64,000 bases of DNA from Spirochaetaceae bacterium bin103. Its GTDB lineage: Bacteria; Spirochaetota; Spirochaetia; SZUA-6; Bin103. Location: assembly GCA_002238925.1 (NCBI GenBank), contig MPNH01000016.1, positions 1 through 64,000 on the forward strand. Reading direction: 5' to 3'. Both the position numbers and the translations under genes were made by a program. The stretch's first letter is position 1; each line of letters opens with the position of its first letter. The notes under the pieces were generated by a model that was not told the DNA's origin, made no database searches, and saw only the letters and a list, made by a program, of their open reading frames with translations. This document shows, one piece after another, positions 1 to 8,590 of this stretch.

Positions 1-385
1 GGTAGCCGAGCGGGTTGAGGCCCCAGATCTTGTGCTCCAGCCAGAACGAGGTGTAGACCAGCGGCCAGTAGTGGCCTTCGTTCTTGATGTCGGCGGGCGA
101 CAGCCAGATGCTGCGCAGGCCGTCCGGCGAGTGGATGACCGGTTCCTCGGAGAAGATCACGTCGTCCCAGACGAAGCCGCCCTGCAGCGCCGGGAAGTAG
201 CTCACCACCACCACGATGGCAATCGCGCCGAGCCACTGTGCGTCCCGTGAGGAAACGCCGAAGCGGGCGCCCGCCCACTCGCCCGTCGGGTGTGATGATG
301 CCGGTGCATCACGCGCCGACGCTCCGCCGCCAACCATGGGCTCGGGCGCAGCGGGCTGCGCGTCGCTGGTACTCCCTGTCGCCAT
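1..385 (-). CDS. Membrane glycosyltransferase of PMT/TMTC type, N-terminal part only
   Basis: The minus-strand frame opens at an ATG at 385 and runs off the left edge of the window, so only about 128 residues are visible. A low-complexity, probably cytosolic stretch of about 45 residues is followed by a hydrophobic segment (AIAIVVVVSYFPAL) and then by GGFVWDD, which resembles the first luminal loop of PMT/TMTC-like membrane O-glycosyltransferases that often carry TPR repeats. Trp- and Tyr-rich text (HYWPLVYTSFWLEHKIWG) follows. It lies 28 bases downstream of the GT2/GtrA gene on the same strand, so the two are probably co-transcribed in envelope glycan or glycoprotein synthesis. The family call rests on the short N-terminus. 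The C-terminal domains lie outside the window. Confidence 0.6.
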   Translation of the reverse strand, partial: MATGSTSDAQPAAPEPMVGGGASARDAPASSHPTGEWAGARFGVSSRDAQWLGAIAIVVVVSYFPALQGGFVWDDVIFSEEPVIHSPDGLRSIWLSPADIKNEGHYWPLVYTSFWLEHKIWGLNPLGY

Positions 386-413
386 ACCTGGCGGCTTCAC
401 CTTGGCGGCATGG

Positions 414-1538
414 TCAACCGCGACGGTCGTTCGCGCCGCGGCGGTACACGAAACGGTTCGCGATCAGGAAGTTGACCGCGCCGCCGAGGCAGACCCCGAT
501 CACGAGCGCCAGCAGGCGGTAGCGCGCGAACAGATCGACGAAGCTGGTCAGCAGCGTATAGCTGCCCACGTTGACGGCCAGCCCGAGCACGCTGCTGGCC
601 ACGAACTTCGTCCACTGACGGGCGTGCGGCTGCCGGGGCCGTTCGTCGAAGGTCAGTGCGCGGTTGACCAGCCAGTTCCAGCTCACCGCCGGCCAGAACG
701 AAAGGAACCGGGCCAGGCGGTGTTCGAGGCCCACACCCTGCAGCGACAGGTAGAACAGCACGTCGATCATGAAACCGCTCGCTCCCACGAGTGCGAAGCT
801 GATCAGCCGCGCCGCGTTCCCGTAGCGATGCCGGTACAGGCGGTGCAGGTGGTGCAGGTAGTTGAGCTGCTGCCGCAGGTTCATCTTGCTCTCGCCGCGG
901 TCGCGGTCGCTGAATCCGATCGGCACCTCCCGGACGCGCAGCCGCCCGCGCACCATCAACTCCAGGCCGATCTTGTAGCCGATGGGGCGCAACTGCTCCA
1001 GGTCGGGCAGCCAGCGGCGGTCGGTGGCGAAAAAGCCGGACATCGGATCGGAGCAGCGCACCAGCGGCAGCGCAAGCAAGGTGGCGACGCGGGAGTTGAG
1101 CCTGCGCAACGCTCCCCAGTCGGCGTCGATAGCGCCGCCGGGCACATACCTGCTGCCGACCGCAAAGGTGGCGTCGCCGTCCAAGGCTGCGAGCAGGGCT
1201 CCGATCCGTTCCGGCGGGTGCGACAGGTCCGCATCCATGACCACGAGCCGGTCGTAGCGAGCCATGCGCATGCCGTGGATAACCGACAGCGACAGGTCGC
1301 GCGGCGGGTCGCGCCGTACCTCCATGCGTACCGGCGCGTGCCGCGTCAATTCGCCGACGATCGTCTCGCTGCCATCCTGCGAGTCGTCGTCGACAAAGAG
1401 CAGTTCCCAATCGATTCCCTCGCTCGCCAGAGCGGCCCGCACGCGTTCCACGAGTGGCGCGATGTTGGCGGCTTCCTTGAACGTCGGCACCACGATCGAC
1501 ACCCCACCTACGGTACCGACTGCTTGTCCCTCTCCCAT
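414..1538 (-). CDS. Family 2 glycosyltransferase fused to a GtrA membrane domain
   Basis: 374 residues. The N-terminal half is a GT-A fold polyprenol-phosphate sugar transferase: VSIVVPTFKEAANI starts the nucleotide-binding fold, FVDDDSQDGS and VVMDADLSHPPE carry the metal/nucleotide-binding acidic residues. The C-terminal ~120 residues are a four-helix GtrA-like membrane domain (FALVGASGFMIDVLFY through GGAVNFLIANRFVYRR). This architecture matches dolichyl/undecaprenyl-phosphate mannosyl- or glucosyltransferases that charge a lipid carrier at the inner membrane, with GtrA helping to flip it. The next gene downstream looks like a PMT-type transferase that would use such a lipid-linked sugar, which supports a two-step pathway. 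The sugar specificity cannot be read from sequence. Confidence 0.85.
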   Translation of the reverse strand: MGEGQAVGTVGGVSIVVPTFKEAANIAPLVERVRAALASEGIDWELLFVDDDSQDGSETIVGELTRHAPVRMEVRRDPPRDLSLSVIHGMRMARYDRLVVMDADLSHPPERIGALLAALDGDATFAVGSRYVPGGAIDADWGALRRLNSRVATLLALPLVRCSDPMSGFFATDRRWLPDLEQLRPIGYKIGLELMVRGRLRVREVPIGFSDRDRGESKMNLRQQLNYLHHLHRLYRHRYGNAARLISFALVGASGFMIDVLFYLSLQGVGLEHRLARFLSFWPAVSWNWLVNRALTFDERPRQPHARQWTKFVASSVLGLAVNVGSYTLLTSFVDLFARYRLLALVIGVCLGGAVNFLIANRFVYRRGANDRRG

Positions 1539-1643
1539 TTACTACGCCATGCAACTATAACACGCACCGAAGCGGCAAAGACAGGTTGTTCGTGTGCCGC
1601 GAAATCAGCCGGGCCGGCGCGGATTACGAGGAATGTTCCCCGG

Positions 1644-2390
1644 CTACCAGCGCGGCACGGCTCCGAGCAGGAGTTTCTGCTGCGGGGTGCCTTGCTCGCG
1701 GAGCCTGGTTACGCGCGGCCCGTCGAATGGCTCGCGCGATTTCATCCAGGCGTTCTGGTAGCACATCAGGCACACCCGGCGCGCCCGGTCGGAGCGGTTG
1801 GCCACGCCGCGGTGGTACAGCCAGCCGTTGAACAGCACCGCCTGGCCGGGTTTCGCCAGCACCAGCACCTGGTCGGGAAACTCCGGGTGTCCCTTGGGCG
1901 GCCGGAACGGGGCGCGCTGGCTGCCGGGTACGATGGCGATCGGGCCGTTCTCCGCGGCCAGCTCGTCCAGGTAGTAGCCGCAGTTGATCTGCCCCGGCGT
2001 GCTGCCGATCGGGGTGCCGTCCGGGTCGACCGGCCACGGGCCGTCGCGGTGCCAGTCCTGGTCCGGCTCGCCGGGCCGGGTGACGCGGGCGGTGGCGCTG
2101 TGCAGTTGTACGCAGGTGCCGAGCAGGGCGGTAATGCGGCGCAGCACCGGCGGGTTGTCGAGCAGGAACGCGAAGCGGTCGTCCTCCTCCAGCAACTGGT
2201 GGGTGAACGGCTCGTCGCGGTCACTGACGGTGTTGTCCAGGGCGCCGCGCAGCGACTCCACTTGCTGTTCGGTCACGGCATCTTCCACCACCAGGTAGCC
2301 CCACTTGAGAAAGAAGCCCACCTCCTGTTGCAACTCCGGGGTAAGCGCCGGATTGAGCGCCGTGGGGACGACTGATCGATCGTAGCTCAT
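1644..2390 (-). CDS. Phytanoyl-CoA dioxygenase (PhyH) family protein
   Basis: 248 residues, typical length for bacterial PhyH-like Fe(II)/2-oxoglutarate oxygenases. The iron facial triad is visible as H114-R-D116 (WHRDG) and the distal His193 (LYHRG), with R199 in ANRS as the likely 2-oxoglutarate anchor. A substrate lid region (PGQINCGYYLDEL) lies between them. It follows the zinc-type dehydrogenase by 21 bases on the same strand, so the pair probably forms a small oxidative catabolic or tailoring operon. Members of this family hydroxylate many different small molecules and the substrate here is unknown. All metal ligands are present, so it should be active. Confidence 0.9.
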   Translation of the reverse strand: MSYDRSVVPTALNPALTPELQQEVGFFLKWGYLVVEDAVTEQQVESLRGALDNTVSDRDEPFTHQLLEEDDRFAFLLDNPPVLRRITALLGTCVQLHSATARVTRPGEPDQDWHRDGPWPVDPDGTPIGSTPGQINCGYYLDELAAENGPIAIVPGSQRAPFRPPKGHPEFPDQVLVLAKPGQAVLFNGWLYHRGVANRSDRARRVCLMCYQNAWMKSREPFDGPRVTRLREQGTPQQKLLLGAVPRW

Positions 2391-2411
2391 GGCAGTTTCC
2401 GCCGCACCGGG

Positions 2412-3437
2412 TCAGAACCGCACGCCGAGCTTTACGTTGTGCTCGGGCGCGGTGGCGATCTTCGGGTATTCGGTGAGCAGGTCGTCAAAGGCCACCACCG
2501 GCTGCACCACCGGATCGCAGCACAGGCTGCCGCCGGTGAGCAGCCGCCAGCTCACCTCGAACAGGCGTTCCTCGTCCCAGCCGTACTCCGGGTTGGGCTC
2601 GGAGCAGGCGCGCGAGAACACCAGGGTGGGGCGGTTGAAGTGCGCCTCGGCGCCCAGGTCGAGGCCCGCCGGGTAGGCGCCGGGGAAGGCGCCGGCCACC
2701 ACCGTACCCAGGTAGCGGACGCCGCGCAGCGCCGCCTGCAGGCCGGAGTGGTGGCCGCTGTACTCGATGCACACGTCGGCGCCGCGGCGCGCGGTGGCCA
2801 GCCGGACCTCCTTGCCGGCGTCGCAGGCGGTCGGGTCGAGGGTGAGGTCGGCGCCGACCGCGCGCGCCACCTCGCGGCGCAGCGGGATCGGGTCCACGGC
2901 GATCACCGGGTGCGCCCCCGCCAGCCGGGCGAGCTGCATGGCCATCAGTCCGATCGCCCCCATGCCGAACACCGCCACCGCGTCGCCGATGCGCACGTGG
3001 CCATCGCGCACCGCGCCGAGCGCGAAGTCGGTCGGATCGAGGCACGCCGCCGCTTGCCACGGTACGCCGTCGGGCAGCACGCGCACCCGGTCGGCCGGCC
3101 ACACGTGCTCCTCGCGGAACCCGCTGTGCGCGAACACCCGGTCGCCCGGCTGCACCGAGGTGACCGCGGACCCGGCCTCGACCACCACGCCGGTGCACAT
3201 GTTACCCAGCCGGGTGGGGTAGGGCGCCCGGCCGCCGTCCTCGCCGGTGAAAATGCGCAGGTCATCGTCGTAACCGCCGCGCGGCAGGCCGTAGCCCTTG
3301 AAGAGAGACATCTCGGTGCCGTGCTTGGCGGATCCGAATTCGCTGCGTACCCGGACCTGGTCCGGCGCCAGCGGCTCGCGCTCGTAGTCGCGAAACGCGA
3401 CCTGCTCGCGGGCGGGAGCGATCAGTTCTCGTGGCAT
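2412..3437 (-). CDS. Zinc-type medium-chain dehydrogenase (MDR family)
   Basis: 341 residues. The N-terminal GroES-like fold contains KHGTEMSLFKG and GNMCTGVVVEAG followed by PGDRVFAHSGF. The Rossmann fold has the glycine motif AVFGMGAIGLMAMQLA and an acidic residue at the end of beta-2 (VIAVDP) that favours NAD. The four-Cys structural zinc lobe of classical alcohol dehydrogenases is missing, as in the sugar-alcohol/BchC-like branch of MDR enzymes. It is the upstream member of a two-gene minus-strand unit with the PhyH dioxygenase. It probably oxidises a polyol, sugar or similar alcohol. Assignment to the superfamily is firm, the substrate is not. Confidence 0.88.
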   Translation of the reverse strand: MPRELIAPAREQVAFRDYEREPLAPDQVRVRSEFGSAKHGTEMSLFKGYGLPRGGYDDDLRIFTGEDGGRAPYPTRLGNMCTGVVVEAGSAVTSVQPGDRVFAHSGFREEHVWPADRVRVLPDGVPWQAAACLDPTDFALGAVRDGHVRIGDAVAVFGMGAIGLMAMQLARLAGAHPVIAVDPIPLRREVARAVGADLTLDPTACDAGKEVRLATARRGADVCIEYSGHHSGLQAALRGVRYLGTVVAGAFPGAYPAGLDLGAEAHFNRPTLVFSRACSEPNPEYGWDEERLFEVSWRLLTGGSLCCDPVVQPVVAFDDLLTEYPKIATAPEHNVKLGVRF

Positions 3438-3527
3438 GGCGAAGATTCTATCGCCGCCGGGACCGGATGGTCACGGGTCCACGGCACCAGGGACACGGCG
3501 GCAGCCGCGCCTTGCCGCGGGATTCTG

Positions 3528-4913
3528 TCAGGCGCCCCGGTCCGGGGTTATGTCGGGCAGGGAGAAGCGGTCGCCGGTGGCGGCGATCCAGTCGGCCAGG
3601 AGGCGGTGGCAGCGCTCCTTTTGAGCCTGGAACGCGGCGTCGTAGACGTAGTTGGCCTGCTCGTAGGGATCCTCGGCGGTGTTGAACAGCAGCCAGTCGT
3701 GGCCGAGCGTGCAGGCGTACTTCCAGCCGTCGCGGGTCACCACGGCGCGCCACGGGCGGTTCACGGTGTGGCGCATGAGCTTGGGCGGAATCTGCTGCAG
3801 GTAGGCGCTGTGGGGTTCGCGGTCCGGCTGCGGCGGCCCGCAGTACTCGGGCGCATCGGGGCGTTTGCAGTGCGCCGAGTAGTCGTAACCGACCATTCCG
3901 GCGGGAACCGGGATGCCGCACAGCCCCAGGGTGGTCGGGGCGATGTCGACGTGATTGATCGGGGCGTTGGAGGTTCCGGTGCGCATGCGGTAGGCGCCGC
4001 CGGTGCGATGGACCAGGAACGGGATGCGGATCGATTCTTCCCAGGGAGACGATTTCCCGAACTGGCCGTGGCTGCCCATCATGTCGCCGTGATCCGAAAA
4101 GAAGATCACGTAGGTGTCACGGTCCACGCCCATCTCGGTCAGGGCAAGACGGATGCGGCCGATGTTGTAGTCAAGGTTCTCGACCATGGCGTAGTAGCCG
4201 GCCAGAGCGAGGCGTGCCTTGTCGCGGATCCACGGTACGTCGGGCACGTTGCGCCGCAGTTGCAGCGTCGCCGGGTGCAGGCGCGGAGCGCCGTAGACGG
4301 GGTTGGTGGGGGTGAGGTTGGGTCCGTGCGGCGGCTGCACCGACAGCACGGCGAAGAACGGCTGGTAGTCGGCGCCGCCGACGTGGGTGCGCAGGTGGTC
4401 GATCAGCAGGTCGCTCCAGGCATCGGTCTCGTAGCCTTGCAGCCGCACCGGGGTCTCGCTGTCGGTGCCGAACGCGTAGCACTCGTGCTGGTTGTTGGCG
4501 GCGTCGTTGCCCATCCAGTAGTGAAAGCCGCCGCGCCGTTCGGGTGGCACGTAGTGGTCGCGGTCGTTGGTGCCGTCCAGGTGCCACTTACCGATATAGG
4601 CGGTGTGGTAGCCGGCGCCGGCGAAGGCGTGCGCCACGGTCGGCATCTGCGGCGGCAGCGGGCAGCCGTTGGCCACCACGCCGCTCTGGTGCGGGTAGCG
4701 GCCGGTCAGCAGGGCGCCCCGGAACGGCGTGCACCACGGCGCCCCCGCCACCGCGCCATCGAAGCGCATCCCCTCGCGCGCCAGGTTGTCGATGTTGGGC
4801 GTGAACACGTTGCCGTCGCCGCGATAGCTGGTGGCCTGGGCACGATGCTGGTCACCGAACACCCACACCACGTTGGGCCGCCGCGGCGCGTGCAGGGTCA
4901 GCCGCTCATTCAT
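3528..4913 (-). CDS. Sulfatase (arylsulfatase/alkaline phosphatase superfamily)
   Basis: 461 residues. The type I sulfatase signature C61-T-P-F-R65 followed by GALLTGR marks the cysteine that is converted to formylglycine. Metal-binding residues appear in VVWVFGDQHRAQ near the N-terminus and in FFSDHGDMMGSHGQ, and YIGKWHLDG carries the usual active-site Lys/His. There is no obvious signal peptide, so it may act in the cytoplasm on imported sulfated sugars, although a poorly visible export signal cannot be excluded. No formylglycine-generating enzyme or anSME gene is visible in this window. Its start overlaps by 4 bases the stop of the kinase frame upstream, but that overlap may be an artefact of the frameshift described there. 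Confidence 0.92.
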   Translation of the reverse strand: MNERLTLHAPRRPNVVWVFGDQHRAQATSYRGDGNVFTPNIDNLAREGMRFDGAVAGAPWCTPFRGALLTGRYPHQSGVVANGCPLPPQMPTVAHAFAGAGYHTAYIGKWHLDGTNDRDHYVPPERRGGFHYWMGNDAANNQHECYAFGTDSETPVRLQGYETDAWSDLLIDHLRTHVGGADYQPFFAVLSVQPPHGPNLTPTNPVYGAPRLHPATLQLRRNVPDVPWIRDKARLALAGYYAMVENLDYNIGRIRLALTEMGVDRDTYVIFFSDHGDMMGSHGQFGKSSPWEESIRIPFLVHRTGGAYRMRTGTSNAPINHVDIAPTTLGLCGIPVPAGMVGYDYSAHCKRPDAPEYCGPPQPDREPHSAYLQQIPPKLMRHTVNRPWRAVVTRDGWKYACTLGHDWLLFNTAEDPYEQANYVYDAAFQAQKERCHRLLADWIAATGDRFSLPDITPDRGA

Positions 4914-6091
4914 GTCGCGTTGCCGGCGTAGCCGGGGACCATTTCGAAGGCGGCCTGCCGCAATGCCATGGCAGCTCGGTTGTCGCGCCTACTCGTAGCA
5001 ATGGTGGTCCCGCCTTTGGCGTTCATGTTTCGCGTTCTCCACCGGCCTGAGCTTCCAGCCAGATTCCCGGCCACACGAGCGCCTGGAGTGCGGCGAGCGA
5101 CGTGACGGGGCATGGCTCGGTGGGATTGTCGAACAAATGGGGCATGGGGGTGGGGGCGGGGCTCGTTGGTATCGTCGAACAGCTCGGCGATGGCGTCGGT
5201 GCCGAAGTCGTGCAGCAGCGTCCAGGCGGCGATCCGCTGGCCAAGCCGGGGGTCGGCCGGCAGCGAGGGATCGTAGGCGCCGAGGAGCGCGCGCATCACG
5301 GTGGCGTCGCGGTTGCACAGGCCGAGCCACAGCGGCATCCACTCGTAGTCGGGCACGCCGACGCCGGCATCGCCGAAGTCGATCAGCGCCGACACGGTCC
5401 AGCGTCCGTTGCGTTCTTCGAGCAGCACGTGCTCGGCGTTCAGGTCGCCGTGGACGACCACCCGCGGTGCGGCCTGCGATGCAGCCAGGGCTTCGTTCAT
5501 CAGTTCTTCCAATGCGGGGGCGATGGCCGGCGCGATCAGCCCCCTGTCGATCAGTTCGGGAACGGCTTCGCGGCGCCGGCGGTTGACCAGCGCCTCCCAG
5601 CGCTCACCGTTGTCGATACCGGCCAGCGGCTCCAGGTCCACGGCGTGCAGCCGCTGCAGCAGGCAACCAGTCTGCCCCGCGATCTCCAGCAGAACCCGGT
5701 CCGGAACGGCCGGACGGCGGGCGATGCTTGGCAGCTCATCGAGTGGACATCCGGCGCAGAAGTCCATCGCAAGGAAGCTCCAGTCCCTCCGGTCACGAAA
5801 CACGCCCGCTGCCCGGATGGCCGGCACCGGCACGTCCCCGGTGCACGCCAGCAACTCCATCAACGCGCGCTCGAAGCCGTACTCGGCCCAGAACGGGCTG
5901 TAGATCTTGATCACCACCCGCCGGTCCAGAATGAACACCGCGTTGGTGTTCGACTCGGGAGCCTCGATGCGGTGGTAGCGGATGCCCTTGCGGGCGCAGA
6001 TCGCATCGACCACCGGACGCCATAACCGCACGTCGTTGAACGAGCCTGCCCAAAGCTCCCAGGTGTCGATCGGCGGCAGCAGGTAAGACAA
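4910..6091 (-). CDS. Aminoglycoside-phosphotransferase-fold kinase, apparent 3' frameshift
   Basis: The open frame gives about 393 residues from a TTG at 6091, 8 bases after the stop of the glycosidase gene. No ATG or GTG offers a better start, so the start is uncertain. The ATP-side lysine is in RRVVIKIYSPF, the catalytic loop is VVHGDLNAEHVLL and the DFG-like metal site is LIDFGDAGVG, all APH family. After LFDDTNEPRPH the frame turns into basic, non-protein-like text. In the neighbouring frame a sensible C-terminus appears (MPHLFDNPTEPCPV, then WPGIWLEAQ) and stops at 5023. Dropping one C from the C runs at 5146-5161 joins both parts. The original gene was therefore probably 5023-6091. The substrate, perhaps a sugar or amino alcohol, is unknown. 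Confidence 0.72.
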   Translation of the reverse strand: MSYLLPPIDTWELWAGSFNDVRLWRPVVDAICARKGIRYHRIEAPESNTNAVFILDRRVVIKIYSPFWAEYGFERALMELLACTGDVPVPAIRAAGVFRDRRDWSFLAMDFCAGCPLDELPSIARRPAVPDRVLLEIAGQTGCLLQRLHAVDLEPLAGIDNGERWEALVNRRRREAVPELIDRGLIAPAIAPALEELMNEALAASQAAPRVVVHGDLNAEHVLLEERNGRWTVSALIDFGDAGVGVPDYEWMPLWLGLCNRDATVMRALLGAYDPSLPADPRLGQRIAAWTLLHDFGTDAIAELFDDTNEPRPHPHAPFVRQSHRAMPRHVARRTPGARVAGNLAGSSGRWRTRNMNAKGGTTIATSRRDNRAAMALRQAAFEMVPGYAGNAT

Positions 6092-6099
6092 GCGGAGCC

Positions 6100-7095
6100 C
6101 TAGCGGGGGTGGCCGGCGCCAGGGTTGCCGGGCCAGTGCCAGCGCATCAGGTCGTCGCTCCAGGCGATGCCGATGCTGGCCTCGCCGTGGTGGGCGCGCT
6201 CGCGGCGGCCGCGCGCGGTGGCGCCGTGGAAGGTCAGCAGGTATGTGCCGACGTCCGGGTGGCCGCGCAGGTCCAGGACGTGCCCGGCGGTAATGCGCCC
6301 CTGCGACCACGTCCACTGGCGCTGGCCGAGCGTGTACAGGCACTCGTCGTACCAGTTGACCAGGTCGGTGGAGCGCTTGGTGCCGATGCCGTTGGCCGGG
6401 GAGTGGATCAGCACGTACTCGTTCTCGGCACGGTCGATCAGCACACAGTAGTTCTCTTCGCCGTCGGTCTGGGCGTACGGGGTCCAGTGCTCCAGGTCGC
6501 GGCTGAAGGAGAGCTGCATGCTCTGCAGCAGCAGGTTATCGGGCGGAATGGGAGTGCCGCCGAAGCCGAGGCCGTGGGCGCGGCCGAGCAGGATGCCGCC
6601 GTGCTTGTAGCAGCACCACCAGCGCTCCGGGTCGTCCTTGTCGCGGAACAGGTAGGGGTCGAGGGCGCGTCCGGTATCACGTATCGGTACTGCCGGCCCC
6701 TTGAGTTGCAGGGCGCGCGGCTCCTGCCAGTCGCGCAGGTCGGCGCTGGCCGCGGTCCAGCAGCGCGCGTCGTGAGCGTTGGGCCGCGGATAGCTGCTCA
6801 GGCACAGCAGCCAGCGGCCGGCGTGGCGAATGATGCCGCCCGGCCCGCAGAAGCTGCGCGGGTCGCCGGGATCGGTGACCGGGTGCAGCGGCTCCCATGA
6901 GCACAGGTCGCGGCTCTGCGTCATACCGACGTGGAAGCGGTCGCTGCCGTCCGGCTGCGCCTCCACCACCGAGCAGAACAACCGGAAAGTGCCGTCGTGG
7001 TAGTGGAGCAGCGGGTCTCGGTAGGCGATATGCTCGCCGCCCGCCAGGATGACGGGGCCGGGAATCGCCTGCAGGTCGACGCGCGGCGGGCTCAT
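6100..7095 (-). CDS. GH43/GH32-like beta-propeller glycosidase, copy 2
   Basis: 331 residues from an ATG at 7095 that overlaps the stop of the previous paralogue (ATGA). The repeated blades show the pattern of five-bladed propeller hydrolases: DPLLHYHDGTFRLFCS, TQSRDLCSWEP, PGGIIRHAGRWLLCL, DPYLFRDKDDPERWWC, STDLVNWY and AWSDDLMRWHWP. Such proteins (GH32/43/62/68/117/130 relatives) cleave or phosphorolyse sugar linkages, with acidic residues in the blade-start Asp positions. No signal peptide is visible. It is clearly paralogous to the next upstream gene across the whole length, so the pair arose by tandem duplication. Exact GH family and substrate cannot be fixed by eye. Confidence 0.78.
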   Translation of the reverse strand: MSPPRVDLQAIPGPVILAGGEHIAYRDPLLHYHDGTFRLFCSVVEAQPDGSDRFHVGMTQSRDLCSWEPLHPVTDPGDPRSFCGPGGIIRHAGRWLLCLSSYPRPNAHDARCWTAASADLRDWQEPRALQLKGPAVPIRDTGRALDPYLFRDKDDPERWWCCYKHGGILLGRAHGLGFGGTPIPPDNLLLQSMQLSFSRDLEHWTPYAQTDGEENYCVLIDRAENEYVLIHSPANGIGTKRSTDLVNWYDECLYTLGQRQWTWSQGRITAGHVLDLRGHPDVGTYLLTFHGATARGRRERAHHGEASIGIAWSDDLMRWHWPGNPGAGHPR

Positions 7096-8096
7096 TCCGG
7101 CCAGTACCAGTTGGCCAGGTCGTCGCTCCATGCCAGGCCCAGGCTGGCGGCGCCGTGCACGTTGCTGGCGATCTTGCCCGCCACGGTGCAGCCGTGGAAC
7201 ACCATCACGTACTTGCCCACCTCGGGGACGTGGCGCAGGTCGATCACCTGCCCGCCGCTGAGCCGCCCCTGCGCCCACGGCCAGCGCCGCTGTCCCAGCG
7301 TGTACAGGCCGATCTGGTGCCAGTGCACGAGGTCCGGCGACAGCTTCACCCCGACGCCGTTGTCCGGCGAGTCGATCAGCACATAGCCGTCCTCCTCGGT
7401 CAGCACGCAGTAACTCTCCTCGCTGTCGAGGCGGGTGAACCAGGTCCAGTGCTCCAGGTCGTAACTCCACGACAGGTTCAGGCTCTGCAGCAGCAGCGAA
7501 CGGCGCGGCGTGTAGGTGCCGCCGAACGCCAGCCCGCGCGCCGGCGCCACCGTAAAGCCGCCCTGCTTGAACGTGCACCACCACTTGTCCGGGTCGTGCC
7601 GGTCGGGGAACAGGCAGGGACAGATACAGCGCCCCATCTGCGCGTCCGGCACCTCCGGCCCCTTCAGCAGCATCAGCTCCGGCTCGCTCCAGCTCTCCAG
7701 GTCGTCGCTGCGCATCAGCCAGCAGCGCGTGGTCTGCAACCCCCCGGACGGGCTGAACGGCGTCCGATAGTTCTCCACCGTCATGATCCACTGACCGCGA
7801 AAGCGCACGATGTTGCCGGGATCGGTCAGGTTCAGGTCGTCGTCCAGCGGTGTGAGCGTGCGCGGCTCGCTCCAATGAACCAGGTCGGTGCTCTTTATCA
7901 CCGCGAGCTGAAACATCACCCGCCCCAGCTCCGGCGGATCCATCAACCGCGCCAGTCCGTAGAACACGCGGAACACCCCGTCGTGGTAGTGGATCGCCGG
8001 ATCGCGATGCGCCACCTCCACCGTCCCCCGCACAATAACCGGACTCCGAATCTCCCCCCACTCGACCCGCGACCGCACCACCTCAACTCCTCTCAT
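7092..8096 (-). CDS. GH43/GH32-like beta-propeller glycosidase, copy 1
   Basis: 334 residues. Blade motifs parallel those of its downstream paralogue: DPAIHYHDGVFRVFYG, KSTDLVHWSEPRTL, DPGNIVRFRGQWIM, CPCLFPDRHDPDKWWC, GYVLIDSPDNGVGVK and AWSDDLANWYWP. It is cytoplasmic by appearance, because no export signal is seen. It shares a 4-base ATGA overlap with the second copy, which implies translational coupling and perhaps complementary specificities or a heterodimer. Phosphotransferase and sulfatase genes lie downstream on the same strand, so the four genes may process a decorated oligosaccharide, desulfating and phosphorylating the products. That pathway is inference from neighbourhood only. 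Confidence 0.8.
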   Translation of the reverse strand: MRGVEVVRSRVEWGEIRSPVIVRGTVEVAHRDPAIHYHDGVFRVFYGLARLMDPPELGRVMFQLAVIKSTDLVHWSEPRTLTPLDDDLNLTDPGNIVRFRGQWIMTVENYRTPFSPSGGLQTTRCWLMRSDDLESWSEPELMLLKGPEVPDAQMGRCICPCLFPDRHDPDKWWCTFKQGGFTVAPARGLAFGGTYTPRRSLLLQSLNLSWSYDLEHWTWFTRLDSEESYCVLTEEDGYVLIDSPDNGVGVKLSPDLVHWHQIGLYTLGQRRWPWAQGRLSGGQVIDLRHVPEVGKYVMVFHGCTVAGKIASNVHGAASLGLAWSDDLANWYWPE

Positions 8097-8142
8097 CGGT
8101 CATTGACCATTCTACCCTACGCCGGCCAACTCATGGCGGGCG

Positions 8143-8571
8143 TCAAAGGTCGTCGTCGATCAGTTCGGGATGCCGGCGCATCCACTGCACGTATGCCACG
8201 CGGATCCGCTCCACGTCCTGCAGGTCGTCTGCGCAGATGCTGAACAGTTCGGCGGTGGTCACCTCGTGGTAGAAGTGCACCATGCGATTCCGATAGCCGG
8301 CAAGCTTAATCAGGAGATCGGCCGCCGCCTTGTCGACCACGCCGTTTTCGCCGAGGCTGCGCCCCACGGCCTCGTACTCGGAGACGCCGATGCCGGCGAG
8401 CTTCGCAACCAGGTGACGGCCCACGTCAAGCAAGGCCTCGAGCGAGCGGCGGAGGCACGACTCGGCGGTCCACACGTTGCGTGAGTCGGACTGGAAGGAC
8501 TCGAGGCTGTCGAGCGGCAACCTGCGAATCTCGGCGAGCGACGCTTCTACACGGCCAAGGCGATCCAGCAC
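8143..8571 (-). CDS. hepT: HepT-like ribonuclease toxin (DUF86)
   Basis: About 142 residues from a GTG at 8571, 20 bases after the stop of the MntA-like gene. The only alternative start in this frame lies far inside mntA. The all-helical HEPN fold is evident, and the RX4-6HXY RNase motif reads R-N-R-M-V-H-F-Y (YRNRMVHFYHEV), which is the catalytic site of HepT toxins. The preceding text (EYEAVGRSLGENGVVDK and LLIKLAGYRNR) is very typical of DUF86 proteins. In characterised pairs MntA adds AMP to the HepT tyrosine in this motif and silences it. Gene order antitoxin then toxin matches the usual arrangement. The start codon remains the main uncertainty. Confidence 0.85.
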   Translation of the reverse strand: MLDRLGRVEASLAEIRRLPLDSLESFQSDSRNVWTAESCLRRSLEALLDVGRHLVAKLAGIGVSEYEAVGRSLGENGVVDKAAADLLIKLAGYRNRMVHFYHEVTTAELFSICADDLQDVERIRVAYVQWMRRHPELIDDDL

Positions 8572-8590
8572 TAGTCGGCGGGCGACTTTC

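Noticed and set aside
216-2375. A 719-codon open frame on the plus strand
   Set aside because: It lies antisense to the GT2/GtrA and PhyH genes, which have clear motifs. The long frame is a consequence of high G+C and has a His/Gln/Val-rich, domain-free translation.
2439-4931. An 830-codon open frame on the plus strand
   Set aside because: Antisense to the MDR dehydrogenase and the sulfatase, with no recognisable domain.
6100-8061. A 653-codon minus-strand frame that would fuse both glycosidases
   Set aside because: Its first half is an out-of-frame reading of copy 1, and real family text begins only at the ATG at 7095.
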